From: an uncultured eubacterium 1-6
GTDB lineage: Bacteria; Bacillota; Clostridia; Lachnospirales; Lachnospiraceae
Direction: 5' to 3'
DNA length: 42,457 nucleotides
NCBI GenBank assembly: GCA_903789595.1
Contig: CAIFEZ010000029.1
Span: forward strand, 1-42,457
The translations under genes were made by a program, and so were the position numbers. The notes under the pieces were generated by a model. The model did not search any database, was not told the DNA's origin, and saw only the letters and a list, made by a program, of their open reading frames with translations. This document shows, in pieces, positions 1-7,502 of the stretch; position 1 is the stretch's first letter, and each line of letters begins with the position of its first letter.

Positions 1-24
1 TACCTTCATTTCCCCTGTTTCCAT
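1..24 (-). CDS. 5' end of a further ORF, partial at window edge
   Basis: Downstream of the 485-residue recombinase an ATG at position 24 has a GGAGG Shine-Dalgarno about 8 bases upstream and opens a frame (METGEMKV) that leaves the window. An in-frame ATG at position 39 is an alternative start. Tandem serine recombinases in Bacillota elements are often followed by a third recombinase or an accessory gene, so this could be such a gene. Eight codons cannot identify it. Confidence 0.35.
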
Positions 25-65
25 ATGGCTTTCCTCCATCTGATGGCAAAAAAAGGGAGAGGTTT

Positions 66-1523
66 TTACGCCTCTCTCTCAATCAAATCCTGTTCTTTTT
101 TCTGTTCCCTGCGTCGCTTGTTTTCAAAGCTCCGCTTGTCTGTGACCGCCAGCTTTTCCGGATCGTCCTTCACGGGATCGATGTTCGTTGGCACCGTGGT
201 GTCAAATCCGCATCGCCAGTGGACGGTCAGAGTTCTGGTCTCCTTATCCCTGTGAAGTCCCAGATCGATGTGATCGATCAGTTCATCCACCCAGTAAAAT
301 TCAACTGTATGAATGTCTTCCTCAAGCATTTCCAAAAAGGCCTCTGCCGCCTTTATCTCTTCCGGAGTTCCTTTCTCCCGAATCTTTGTAAGCACCAAGC
401 GATCCACCTCATGAAAAGCTGACAGTATCGCTTCCTCCACATGCTTCGAATGGATGAGAAAGTTATGATCCGGGCAGACCCATCCGCGGCTTTGCCTATA
501 CACGAGGATCTTCTTCTGGATCATCGGTTTTCCACAATAGGGGCAGCGGAGTTTGTCTCCAAGTGGATAGGTGTCGTATCCATTTTTCTTCCTGTTTCGG
601 TATTCGAGGATTTTCTGTACCCGATTGAACTGTTCCCGCGAGACAATCGCTTCGTGATGGTCTTTGATGTAATACATTGGTGCTTCTTCGCCGTCGTTCT
701 TTACAAAGGCATGCGTCAGGTGATCAGTCGTCACATATTTTTGAAGAATCAGGTCTCCACAGTATTTCTCGTTTACAAGAATAGAACGCACCAGAGCTCC
801 GTTCCACACCTTTTTTCCTGCTGGCGTGAGGATCTTCCGCTTCTCCAGTTCCCTGCCCACTTCTGTTGTGGAAAGACCTCTCTCATAGAGGCTGAAAATC
901 AGCCGGATAACCTCTGCTTCATTCTCTACAACGATGTAGGTTTCGCCAGTATCAAAGTTCTTCCGGTAACCATAGATCTTCGCCCAGCGCTCCTGCCCAT
1001 CCTCAAAACGCTTTCGAACGCCCCAGGTAATGTTGGCACTGATGGATCTGGATTCTTCCTGTGCGAATGCAGCCAGAACCGTAAGGAGCATCTCAGAATA
1101 GGTGCTTCCGGTGTCGATATTTTCCTTTTCGAAGAGAATTGTCGTTCCAAGCTCTTTCAAATGCCGTACGTAAGCGATGCAGTCAAGGGTGTTCCGGGCA
1201 AACCGGCTGATCGACTTCGTGAGAATCCGATCAATCTTTCCGTTCTCCGCGTCCTTGATCATCTTCTGAAAGCCCGGACGTTTCGATGCCTTGGTCCCGG
1301 TAATTCCTTCGTCTGTGTAGACCCCGGCGTACTCCCATGCGGGATTGGCTCGGATCTTCTTCTCGTACACTTCGACCTGTGTTTCAAAGCTGGTCTCCTG
1401 CTCATCGCTGTCCGTGCTGACACGGCAGTAGGCTGCAACCCGCAGCTTCTCTTCTCCGGCAGCCTTTGTCGTTCTCCTTGTTTCAGGCCGGTTCTGCGGT
1501 CTTCTGATCTGTACACTTTCCAT
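66..1523 (-). CDS. Large serine recombinase with zinc ribbon
   Basis: A 485-residue site-specific recombinase of the resolvase/integrase superfamily, expected to integrate or excise the element by serine-mediated strand exchange. The N-terminal catalytic domain (about residues 27-180) has the nucleophile motif YCRVST, then SISRFARN and QEESRSIS. A recombinase DNA-binding domain follows (about 185-300, with VNEKYCGD). A zinc ribbon (LRCPYCGKP...CPDH) lies near residues 330-360. It lacks the long C-terminal coiled coil of phiC31-type integrases. Its start overlaps the preceding recombinase by 41 bases in another frame, so the two are translated together. The partner has no zinc ribbon, which suggests a heteromeric or subfunctionalised pair. 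Confidence 0.93.
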   Translation of the reverse strand: MESVQIRRPQNRPETRRTTKAAGEEKLRVAAYCRVSTDSDEQETSFETQVEVYEKKIRANPAWEYAGVYTDEGITGTKASKRPGFQKMIKDAENGKIDRILTKSISRFARNTLDCIAYVRHLKELGTTILFEKENIDTGSTYSEMLLTVLAAFAQEESRSISANITWGVRKRFEDGQERWAKIYGYRKNFDTGETYIVVENEAEVIRLIFSLYERGLSTTEVGRELEKRKILTPAGKKVWNGALVRSILVNEKYCGDLILQKYVTTDHLTHAFVKNDGEEAPMYYIKDHHEAIVSREQFNRVQKILEYRNRKKNGYDTYPLGDKLRCPYCGKPMIQKKILVYRQSRGWVCPDHNFLIHSKHVEEAILSAFHEVDRLVLTKIREKGTPEEIKAAEAFLEMLEEDIHTVEFYWVDELIDHIDLGLHRDKETRTLTVHWRCGFDTTVPTNIDPVKDDPEKLAVTDKRSFENKRRREQKKEQDLIEREA

Positions 1524-2460
1524 GCAGCTTCCTCCAGTTTCTCGGCGTGAACAGAGCCTTCGTTTTTACCAGCTCTTCTACCGTTTCAAAATCTTCCTTA
1601 CTGATCAGCGGCTCATGATGGTTTTCAATGATGAATTGTCCTCTCTCACCGCTGTTGTCTCTTCTGACTTTGCCCTTTCCTCCGACAACCGTCTCGATCG
1701 TCTTGTTGCTGATGTAGCTTCCCGTGTAGTAGGGATTCACAAGCAAATACTGCAAAGTGGACTGGATCCATGTTCGTCCAGTCCCATCCCGATCCTCCAT
1801 CTCCTGCAGAGCCATCCGGATCTCTGTGTAGTTATGGTGGTCCAGCGCCATTCGAAATGCGGTCCGTACCCGCTCCGCTTCCGGCTCATAAATCACCCAG
1901 GTATGATCCTTCTTCTCCCGATAGCCGTAGCTGACCTCGCCATAAGGTCTTCCCTTCTTCAGTCTCGCCTTCCGGCCCCAGTGCAGGTTCTCTGCAATCG
2001 ACCGGCTCTCTTCCTCAGCGATCGTCGCCATGATGCCAAAGATTATCTCTGACTGCTGATCCTTCGTGTCCAGACCTTCCTTTTCGAAAATCACCCGGAC
2101 ATAGAGCTTCTGGAGCTCCCGGATCGAAGCAAGGACGTTCTCCATGTTTCTTCCGAATCTGGAGATGCTCTTGCAATAGATCAGGTCGATCTTTCCATCC
2201 CGGCAGTCTTTCATCATGCGCTGGAATTCGTTTCTCCCCTTGATCTGTGTGCCGCTCCGACCAAGATCCCCGTAGACATCCACCAACGTAAGGTCCGGAT
2301 TGCTCTTGATCCTTTTTCGGTAGGTTTCCATCTGCAGGTCGAAAGAATCTTCCTGCAGCTCCTGCGCTGTGGATACCCGGCAGTAGGCGGCAGCGCGGAT
2401 CTTCGGCTTTTCTGCTGTAATCTTTTTCACGGTTTTCCGATGTTCGATTTTCTGAATCAT
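1483..2460 (-). CDS. Serine recombinase without zinc ribbon (partner)
   Basis: A 325-residue serine recombinase. The catalytic domain has YCRVST near residue 27, SISRFGRN near residue 99 and EEESRSIA near 150. The recombinase domain (about 175-290) includes VNPYYTGS. The protein ends at about residue 325, just where the zinc ribbon and C-terminal region would begin in the neighbouring recombinase. It is therefore naturally short or was shortened by the overlapping start of the downstream gene. The ATG is preceded by AAAGGAGGAAGCGCA. Upstream is a TATAAT -10 candidate (2517-2522) and a leader resembling those before three accessory genes further right. Probably the first gene of the integration operon. 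Confidence 0.92.
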   Translation of the reverse strand: MIQKIEHRKTVKKITAEKPKIRAAAYCRVSTAQELQEDSFDLQMETYRKRIKSNPDLTLVDVYGDLGRSGTQIKGRNEFQRMMKDCRDGKIDLIYCKSISRFGRNMENVLASIRELQKLYVRVIFEKEGLDTKDQQSEIIFGIMATIAEEESRSIAENLHWGRKARLKKGRPYGEVSYGYREKKDHTWVIYEPEAERVRTAFRMALDHHNYTEIRMALQEMEDRDGTGRTWIQSTLQYLLVNPYYTGSYISNKTIETVVGGKGKVRRDNSGERGQFIIENHHEPLISKEDFETVEELVKTKALFTPRNWRKLHGKCTDQKTAEPA

Positions 2461-2462
2461 TG

Positions 2463-2515
2463 CGCTTCCTCCTTTGGTAGTGACATGTTCCCTCTGAGGG
2501 GCCGTAATAGCAACG
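2463..2515 (-). promoter_or_regulatory. Leader/promoter repeat, copy 4 (recombinase)
   Basis: On the minus strand this reads TTGCTAT, then a short GC-rich stretch, AGAGGGAACATGT, then CTACCAAAGGAGG before the recombinase ATG. It resembles the elements at 23271-23325, 23892-23946 and 25244-25297 in the order and spacing of TTGCTAT, AGAG and CCAAAGG. A TATAAT hexamer lies just upstream at 2517-2522, so here the element may be 5' UTR rather than promoter. Confidence 0.5.
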
Positions 2516-2614
2516 CATTATAATAAGAAAGAACGTAGAATAAGCAGGCCCTGTGCGGAAGGAAATTGTCGATGATTGCAACAGACCCTGCTCCTGTTTT
2601 TTAAAGAATTACAA

Positions 2615-2649
2615 GAAAAATGTCCCGGAATCCTTTCATTTCCGGGACA
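2615..2649 (-). terminator. Intrinsic terminator, end of lysis transcript
   Basis: A perfect 10-bp stem (TGTCCCGGAA at 2621-2630 with TTCCGGGACA at 2640-2649) has a 9-base loop and is followed on the minus strand by TTTTTCTT. The nearest minus-strand gene upstream is the endolysin at 3672-4640. A lysis transcript ending here would run antisense through the PBECR4 gene and its leader RNA. The rest of 2461-2800 holds no gene I can support. Confidence 0.75.
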
Positions 2650-2802
2650 GACTTTGCTGAAGATTGCGAATATAGGATTGATATTTTCCTTCAAGTTTTG
2701 TAATGTAATCTATATATCAAAAATTTCCTCGTTACTGCCGCGCCCTTGGGATCGTCCTTAGGTTCATAGTGCTCAGATAAACGCCTGAATCTTAACAATT
2801 CC

Positions 2803-2830
2803 TTGAATTTACTCCAGCTTGTGTTATACT
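2803..2830 (+). promoter_or_regulatory. Promoter of leader RNA / PBECR4 locus
   Basis: TTGAAT at 2803-2808, a 16-base spacer and TATACT at 2825-2830, with a TGn extension at 2822-2824. Transcription would begin near 2837. The promoter points at the structured region 2838-3022 and the PBECR4 gene. Confidence 0.75.
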
Positions 2831-2837
2831 CTTTATA

Positions 2838-3022
2838 GAGGATAGCGACATTGATCAGCTATCGTGAGCTGTGAAACAGTCTACTGTGTCGGAATGCAGC
2901 CGATTGCGGAGCTCTACCATGGGTTTAGCGATAACCACAAACCGAATAGGTTCTCGTGAACTGAACGAAAACGCTAGCTTTAAATGTAAAGGGATCTTGC
3001 AGTTGCAGGATCCCTTTGTTAT
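2838..3022 (+). ncRNA. Structured leader RNA, possible RNA antitoxin
   Basis: About 185 bases lie between a good promoter and an intrinsic terminator (stem AAAGGGATC 2988-2996 with GATCCCTTT 3009-3017, then GTTATT). No ORF fits. Short local hairpins are visible: 2841-2846 with 2858-2863, 2876-2880 with 2883-2887, 2889-2892 with 2900-2903, 2922-2926 with 2939-2943, and 2950-2953 with 2958-2961. Two motifs occur twice about 85-92 bases apart: TAGCGA (2843, 2926) and TCGTGARCTG (2862, 2954). Promoter, structured RNA with internal repeats, terminator, then nuclease gene is the layout of type III toxin-antitoxin loci. I do not recognise the RNA as any known family. Confidence 0.6.
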
Positions 3023-3050
3023 TGCTCAAAATTAGCAGGATTTATTCTAT

Positions 3051-3665
3051 ATGGAATGCTCAAATAAAGACATCCTATTTCAGGCTGCTGAAGCATGGAT
3101 GGATCTGACACGATATCGTTATATCTTCACCTATGGTTACAAGAATAAACTTTATACCATAACACTTGGATTCACCCCTTCCGATTTCCCGCATTTGGCT
3201 GGATTTCAATACATGAAGGACATAGCAGCACCACGTTTTTCTCCAAACAAGCTGCTTAAGAAAATACTTGATGGTACTGTCGATACCGCTCCATTCCTCC
3301 GTGCGGCACAATTTGAAAATGACGTTGTCCCAAGACTGCATGCTATCATGAGACTGAAGGAGTCACTGGATAGTGAATTCACTCTTTTCAAGTACATGTC
3401 GCAGTTCTATTCGTTTTACACAAATATAAAAGCGGATTACCTGATTTCGAGCCATATTGATAATACGGACTTTATTTTCATCATCAATTCTCAGAATGGA
3501 TCTGCCTCCATTGAATATACCTGTTGTTCAATTTTCGAGAAAACCAGACGAAACTTTGAAGAAGGGCAACGTGAACGCACACTGCTTAAAAAAGAGCGCG
3601 TCCATATCTCCACGAACCAAACCGATATTCTTTATGATCGGTTATCCGCCAAGTCTGAAGAGTAA
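3051..3665 (+). CDS. PBECR4-type nuclease-fold protein (putative toxin)
   Basis: A 204-residue protein that I recognise as a PBECR4 (phage-Barnase-EndoU-ColicinE5/D-RelE-like nuclease, group 4) homologue. It has an N-terminal strand pair with LYTITLGF, then the signature FPHLAGFQYMKD near residues 44-55, a helical middle with FTLFKYMSQFYSFYTNIKADYLIS, and a C-terminal region ending RERTLLKKERV. The predicted activity is RNA cleavage, which is family knowledge and not shown here. The ATG has a modest AGGA Shine-Dalgarno 10 bases upstream. It is one of few plus-strand genes, looks more A+T-rich than the phage genes, and converges on the endolysin with only 6 bases between them. The terminator-ended RNA upstream suggests RNA-controlled toxin expression. 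Confidence 0.75.
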   Translation: MECSNKDILFQAAEAWMDLTRYRYIFTYGYKNKLYTITLGFTPSDFPHLAGFQYMKDIAAPRFSPNKLLKKILDGTVDTAPFLRAAQFENDVVPRLHAIMRLKESLDSEFTLFKYMSQFYSFYTNIKADYLISSHIDNTDFIFIINSQNGSASIEYTCCSIFEKTRRNFEEGQRERTLLKKERVHISTNQTDILYDRLSAKSEE

Positions 3666-3671
3666 TCAAAT

Positions 3672-4640
3672 TTATTGCACCCGGATCTTCCATCCAACCT
3701 GAATCACGTTTACATTTCGAATCAACGATGCATTCAGCCTCTGGATTGTTGCCACGCTGGTTCCGTACTTTCTGGCGATGGCCGAAAGCGTATCACCGCG
3801 CTGCACGGTATAGTAAACCGCCTGCGGTCTGCTCTGTGCGCGGAGCAGTTCGTTCACCTTTGCCTGAACGGCTGTGTAGTCATATCCTGCAGATGTGATA
3901 CGGCTCTTTCGATCCGTTCCGTTACCCCACTTTCCAGCCAAAACCTCCCGGGCAATTTCATTCACTGACTTCATCGGCTGAACCGGTGTGGCAGGCTGCG
4001 TATTTACGCTCTGCTTCGTGAATCCGTTGAATCCACCGCTCTTTATGATGGACGGAAAGTCCTGATAGGAAATATCCATATCCACTCTGCCGCTGATGCC
4101 GTTCACCTGTCCGGATGACGAATACTGCCAGATTCCATAGGATCCGCCATAGGTGCATTTGGCTGCATACTGTGCAACCCAATGGGTGAATGGCGTGAGC
4201 TTGGAATCATCCAGTCGGTCGCGGAATCCGGAATAGGTGGAGCTGTAGATCCCGGCATAATATCCAGCCGCTTCCATCGCCCTGCAGAATGCAATTGCTG
4301 CCTCTGTCGCACCGGCCTTAGCCGATGCAGGAGTCGCCTCAACATCGATATACACCGGGTACTCGAACCGTTTTCCGTTGAGCTGTGCAAGGAAACGCTC
4401 TGCATCCGCTTTTCCATCTGCCGCCGAAATGCATCCCGGGCCTACGAAGTAATAGGCTCCGACTGCAATGCCATTATCCTTGGCTCCTTTGTAGTTCTCC
4501 TCCCATCTGGGATCGGTATAGAATCCGGCATCGGATCCGCCCGATTTGATGATGGCAAACTGAATACCGGCTGCCTTTACCTTTGTCCAGTCAATGGCTC
4601 CCTGCCAGTGGCTGACATCAATACCTCTGTATTCACTCAT
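3672..4640 (-). CDS. Endolysin: GH25 muramidase with CW_7 and LysM
   Basis: A 322-residue peptidoglycan hydrolase that cleaves the MurNAc-GlcNAc backbone to release progeny. The GH25 domain (about residues 3-200) has DVSHWQG, the catalytic DVE in YPVYIDVEAT, WQYSS and VDMDIS. A CW_7 cell-wall repeat (about 227-270, EIAREVLAGKWGNG) and a C-terminal LysM (about 275-322, YTVQRGDTLSAIARKYG) bind the wall. There is no signal peptide, so export relies on the holin upstream. The start has AGGAGGGAAAGATC before the ATG. A short terminator-like hairpin sits just ahead of that ribosome binding site. Confidence 0.95.
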   Translation of the reverse strand: MSEYRGIDVSHWQGAIDWTKVKAAGIQFAIIKSGGSDAGFYTDPRWEENYKGAKDNGIAVGAYYFVGPGCISAADGKADAERFLAQLNGKRFEYPVYIDVEATPASAKAGATEAAIAFCRAMEAAGYYAGIYSSTYSGFRDRLDDSKLTPFTHWVAQYAAKCTYGGSYGIWQYSSSGQVNGISGRVDMDISYQDFPSIIKSGGFNGFTKQSVNTQPATPVQPMKSVNEIAREVLAGKWGNGTDRKSRITSAGYDYTAVQAKVNELLRAQSRPQAVYYTVQRGDTLSAIARKYGTSVATIQRLNASLIRNVNVIQVGWKIRVQ

Positions 4641-4656
4641 GATCTTTCCCTCCTAA

Positions 4657-4675
4657 CAAAAAAGCCCTCCGGGCT
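4657..4675 (-). terminator. Terminator-like hairpin before endolysin RBS
   Basis: On the minus strand AGCCC, a 3-base loop, GGGCT and then TTTTTT, followed within 4 bases by the endolysin AGGAGGG Shine-Dalgarno. A second hairpin (GTCCCTT 4705-4711 with AAGGGAC 4718-4724) lies just upstream. There is no room for a promoter between the T-run and the ribosome binding site, so lysin expression needs read-through from the holin transcript. Confidence 0.6.
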
Positions 4676-4750
4676 GTGACACCCGAAGAGCCATGTAGTT
4701 CCTTGTCCCTTTGACGGAAGGGACTGCCGAGATACGAGGATCACCTCCCC

Positions 4751-5020
4751 TCACTCCCCTGTCTTTGTGAGCTGCTTGTAGATCTGGTTCACACCAGTCG
4801 CTGCAAGACCGGACACGATACCGACAGCCAGTGCATTGATCGCATCTGTTGCCGGGAAATCCGGCATAAGATACAGCCCGGCGATGCCGAGCACTGCACC
4901 AACGCAGCCGCAGATCACCGGAATCAGCTCATCCTTTACGGAGCCAGCTGCCTTGCAGCCGATACCGACGAGATAAGCAATCACCGTGATTGCTGCCACA
5001 CTTGCGATTCCAAAATCCAT
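4751..5020 (-). CDS. Phage holin family protein
   Basis: An 89-residue membrane protein with two hydrophobic segments (about residues 3-25 and 33-50) and a polar C-terminus with GVNQIYKQLTKTGE. It matches small holins with Gly/Ala-rich helices that form the lesion letting endolysin out. The start at 5020 is chosen over an upstream one because GGAAGGAGGGATGACGCT precedes it. The gene directly follows the duplicated late promoter and hairpin at 5041-5160 and precedes the endolysin, making a two-gene lysis unit. Confidence 0.82.
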   Translation of the reverse strand: MDFGIASVAAITVIAYLVGIGCKAAGSVKDELIPVICGCVGAVLGIAGLYLMPDFPATDAINALAVGIVSGLAATGVNQIYKQLTKTGE

Positions 5021-5040
5021 AGCGTCATCCCTCCTTCCAT

Positions 5041-5160
5041 AGAAAAGGCCCCGGGCAGGAAGTTGTTCCCGCACGAGGCTCTTTGATTATCTTTCTTTGC
5101 TGATTTTACAGTATCACATCTGCCACCTGGACATTTGCGGACATTTCCGGCGTTCTTCAA
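5041..5160 (-). promoter_or_regulatory. Late-type promoter and leader hairpin, lysis copy
   Basis: Reading leftward from the stop codon of the upstream gene: two tandem 10-bp repeats related to AAATGTCCGG (5137-5146 and 5127-5136), a GATACT -10 candidate with TGn extension (5110-5115), AATCAGCAAAGAA, then a strong hairpin. The hairpin pairs 5066-5079 with 5048-5061, 13 of 14 pairs, and is followed by CTTTTCT. The same order and spacing occurs at 28041-28157 before the late operon. Tandem repeats one helical turn apart at the -35 position suggest an activator or alternative sigma site. Confidence 0.75.
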
Positions 5161-5507
5161 CTTTCCGTCCCGCTCATTTTTTTTTCATCCTCCCTGACCT
5201 TCTCTTCTTCAAACGGCAGGGCCAAACATCTCTGATACAAAGACTCTCCGGTTCCATTTCCACCGAGTGCTTTATAAGGCTTATACAGATACTCGAGATT
5301 GCTTCGATCCTCCATCGAGCACCATCCTCGTTTCAGGAAATAGCTGCATGCCTGATAGATCCGATCATGGAGTAGTGCCATCATACCTTCCCGAACGGCA
5401 TCGTTCTCGTTTCTTCGTTTCAGCAGCTGTCTCCAAAGCCATGTGATCACAGCGATGATCACTGCGAACAGCTCCTGAATCCAGTATTTCAAAATGAAAT
5501 CACCCAT
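5157..5507 (-). CDS. Small membrane-anchored protein of tail/lysis junction
   Basis: A 116-residue protein with one N-terminal hydrophobic segment (about residues 8-24, IQELFAVIIAVITWLW) followed by basic residues and a soluble domain containing ALLHDRIYQACSYFLKRG and YLYKPYKALGGNGTGESLY. I recall this soluble motif from holin-like or unnamed proteins in Clostridia phages. The function is unproven, and a pinholin or holin-accessory role is inferred from topology and position. The start at 5507 follows AGAGGTGATTCCG. An upstream TTG is less likely. It is the last gene of the tail unit before the lysis promoter. Confidence 0.6.
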   Translation of the reverse strand: MGDFILKYWIQELFAVIIAVITWLWRQLLKRRNENDAVREGMMALLHDRIYQACSYFLKRGWCSMEDRSNLEYLYKPYKALGGNGTGESLYQRCLALPFEEEKVREDEKKMSGTES

Positions 5508-5521
5508 CGGAATCACCTCTC

Positions 5522-6244
5522 TCAATCTTCCACATAGACCAGCAGGTACTGATACTTGAGCGTTGCCTGATTGTATGCCATCAGCGTCGTCTCATCATTG
5601 GCCACCCCGGAAGCAAATTTGAAATGCCCGATCTGGTCAGCGTCCGGATAGCTCGTTGTGCCGTTATCTCCATTGTCGATGATGCATTTTCCTGTCGTGG
5701 CGTAAAAACGGAAGCCATTATAGGTATCCATATCCGTTGACAAAGTTCCATCGCTCAGCTTTACCTCGACCACCTTCAGGCGGATATCCGGATCGCTCTT
5801 GGGCAGCGATGCCTTGCTTAAGTGAACTGCGCTGTTTGCCTTGTAGGTGATGAATCCGTTTCCGTCATCCACATCAAGAGCAAGTTTCGTCACGGCAACT
5901 ACGTTTTTGATATGGTCAAAGGAAGGCTTGGTCACTTCCGTGACATCTCCACTGCTTCCACCTGAACTTGACGTCGGAAGAGTCAGCACCTGCTTGGTAC
6001 CCGCAGAGGAACGGATCGTCAGCTGCCCGTCTCTCAGTTCAAACGTATAGGTGGTGTCGGAAAAGACTGCATCCGCCGGGACATCACTTTTCACAGTATG
6101 TCCATTCACCTTGGCAGCGTTGTCGACTATTCCGTCCCCGTCCGCGTCAAACTTCGAGAGCGCATCTTCTGCTGTGGTCAGCTGATTCACCGCCTCGCAG
6201 AGCCGCTTTATCACCTTACTTTTTCCCGTATAGTTTATCGTCAT
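5522..6244 (-). CDS. Tail fibre / receptor-binding protein
   Basis: A 240-residue distal tail protein. Near residues 33-41 it has a calcium-loop pattern DADGDGIVD, then AKVNGHTVKSDVPADAVFSDTTY, a motif I associate with phage tail-fibre stalks in Gram-positive phages. A Gly/Ser linker (about 92-100) leads to a beta-rich C-terminal domain with VDDGNGFITY and DNGDNGTTSYPD, a plausible receptor-binding head. The start overlaps the end of the preceding tail gene region, so translation is probably coupled. Host-range role is inference. Confidence 0.65.
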   Translation of the reverse strand: MTINYTGKSKVIKRLCEAVNQLTTAEDALSKFDADGDGIVDNAAKVNGHTVKSDVPADAVFSDTTYTFELRDGQLTIRSSAGTKQVLTLPTSSSGGSSGDVTEVTKPSFDHIKNVVAVTKLALDVDDGNGFITYKANSAVHLSKASLPKSDPDIRLKVVEVKLSDGTLSTDMDTYNGFRFYATTGKCIIDNGDNGTTSYPDADQIGHFKFASGVANDETTLMAYNQATLKYQYLLVYVED

Positions 6245-6245
6245 C

Positions 6246-7502
6246 TCACGTCTCCTTCAGATCTGTAAGGGTATAGGTCACTTTCATCGAAGTGGCGGAT
6301 GTTTTGGTGACAGGAGAAGAGAGGTTGCAGATCGTTCCGATATAGGAGGACGGAATGGACTTTCTCGGATAGGAATTATAGTGAAAGCTGAACAGGTGCG
6401 GGCTTTCATATCCGTAATCCGGTATAGCCCAAGTATTCTTTTTGATATAGGCTCCGTCCGGATAGATCAGAAGACCACCGCCTGTGATCACGCCGCCGTT
6501 ATACATGGGGTAGAGTCCGCCGTCTTCGTACTGCTTGAACTGGTTTAAAAGAACGATGTTTACCGGATTCGCCATCTCGACCTTATAGACGCTGTGGTTA
6601 TCATATCCCCTTACATAGTAGAATCCTCTCGACACGACAGCATCGTTTATTGCCGTCACGGATGACAGCTCTATCGTCTGCTCATCGCCCTCCTGCGTGA
6701 AGCTGAAATCGCTGATCTTATATTTCCTTACAAAAAGAAGGGCATTGCCAGAGGAATTCTCCATGCCATAGGTATAGTAATTCTCATATTCACTGCCATT
6801 CCAGCGGGAATTCTCCTTCCGGTTCATACGGATCAGGTACAGATATCCGTCCTGCCCGTTTGAGATGATCCAGTTGTCCCAGTTATCCGTTCCGGATAGA
6901 TTAACGACCTTCTCATCAGGCCCCCAATAAGGGTCGGATACCAGCAGTTTCCAGTCAGGCACTTTCTGACGGATGATATTCCCATAGCGGTCCGCTTTGT
7001 ACAGAAGACCATTGTCTTCATCGAAGGCAAGGCCGTATTCATAGTCCGTCGTGTTTCCAGATTCTCCAGCGTACAGTTTCAGGGGATCCTCTCCGGCGGT
7101 GTCTCTGGTAAGAGCCAGGGAGGCGATTGTCCCGTTCGCCTGTGAAGTAGAAAAATCCCAGACAGATACATAACCGGTGTCCGTCCTCTTTGTTTCCAGC
7201 GCATTGATACTTCCACGCATGGGGTCATCCGTGTTTACGGTTCTCGAGGCATACCCGATGAGATGTACATCCATCGGGAAATGCACATTCTCCGCATTCT
7301 CCTCGAGCTTCCCGTCAAAAAGAAAAATGCCTCCGAGACCTCTTTTGCACGCTGGAAGCATTAAATCCGATAAATTAGCGCCACAGGAGACGGCATGTCC
7401 CATCGCATAGGTCAGGGCGTTTGTCACCATGTTGTCCTGCTCGATCCGCTCGGTAAAACCGCTGTTATGATTATGCAGTTCAATACACACATGTCCTTTC
7501 AT
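6246..7502 (-). CDS. Putative tail/baseplate protein
   Basis: A 418-residue protein rich in Tyr, Gly, Asn and Asp with recurring short strands (for example GYLYLIRMNRKENSRW, FYYVRGYDNHSVYKVE, GLLYKADRYGNI). This is compatible with a beta-propeller or beta-solenoid fold. No catalytic motif is seen. It sits between the tail hub and the fibre gene, the position of baseplate or upper-fibre proteins. The ATG overlaps the stop codon of the hub gene (TAATG), indicating translational coupling. I do not recognise a specific family. Confidence 0.55.
   Translation of the reverse strand: MKGHVCIELHNHNSGFTERIEQDNMVTNALTYAMGHAVSCGANLSDLMLPACKRGLGGIFLFDGKLEENAENVHFPMDVHLIGYASRTVNTDDPMRGSINALETKRTDTGYVSVWDFSTSQANGTIASLALTRDTAGEDPLKLYAGESGNTTDYEYGLAFDEDNGLLYKADRYGNIIRQKVPDWKLLVSDPYWGPDEKVVNLSGTDNWDNWIISNGQDGYLYLIRMNRKENSRWNGSEYENYYTYGMENSSGNALLFVRKYKISDFSFTQEGDEQTIELSSVTAINDAVVSRGFYYVRGYDNHSVYKVEMANPVNIVLLNQFKQYEDGGLYPMYNGGVITGGGLLIYPDGAYIKKNTWAIPDYGYESPHLFSFHYNSYPRKSIPSSYIGTICNLSSPVTKTSATSMKVTYTLTDLKET

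Noticed and set aside
441-1550. Long plus-strand ORF opposite the 485-residue recombinase
   Set aside because: It is antisense to a gene with clear catalytic and zinc-ribbon motifs and shows no family features.
2615-2649. Inverted repeat considered as a recombinase attachment site
   Set aside because: The asymmetric T-run and loop fit a minus-strand terminator. Serine-recombinase att sites are imperfect palindromes with a 2-bp core and cannot be fixed without an empty-site sequence.
2618-2680. Possible third copy of the late promoter element (AAATGTCCCGG and TTTGCTGA nearby)
   Set aside because: The shared words come from a perfect hairpin and lack the tandem 10-bp repeats and the -10 spacing.
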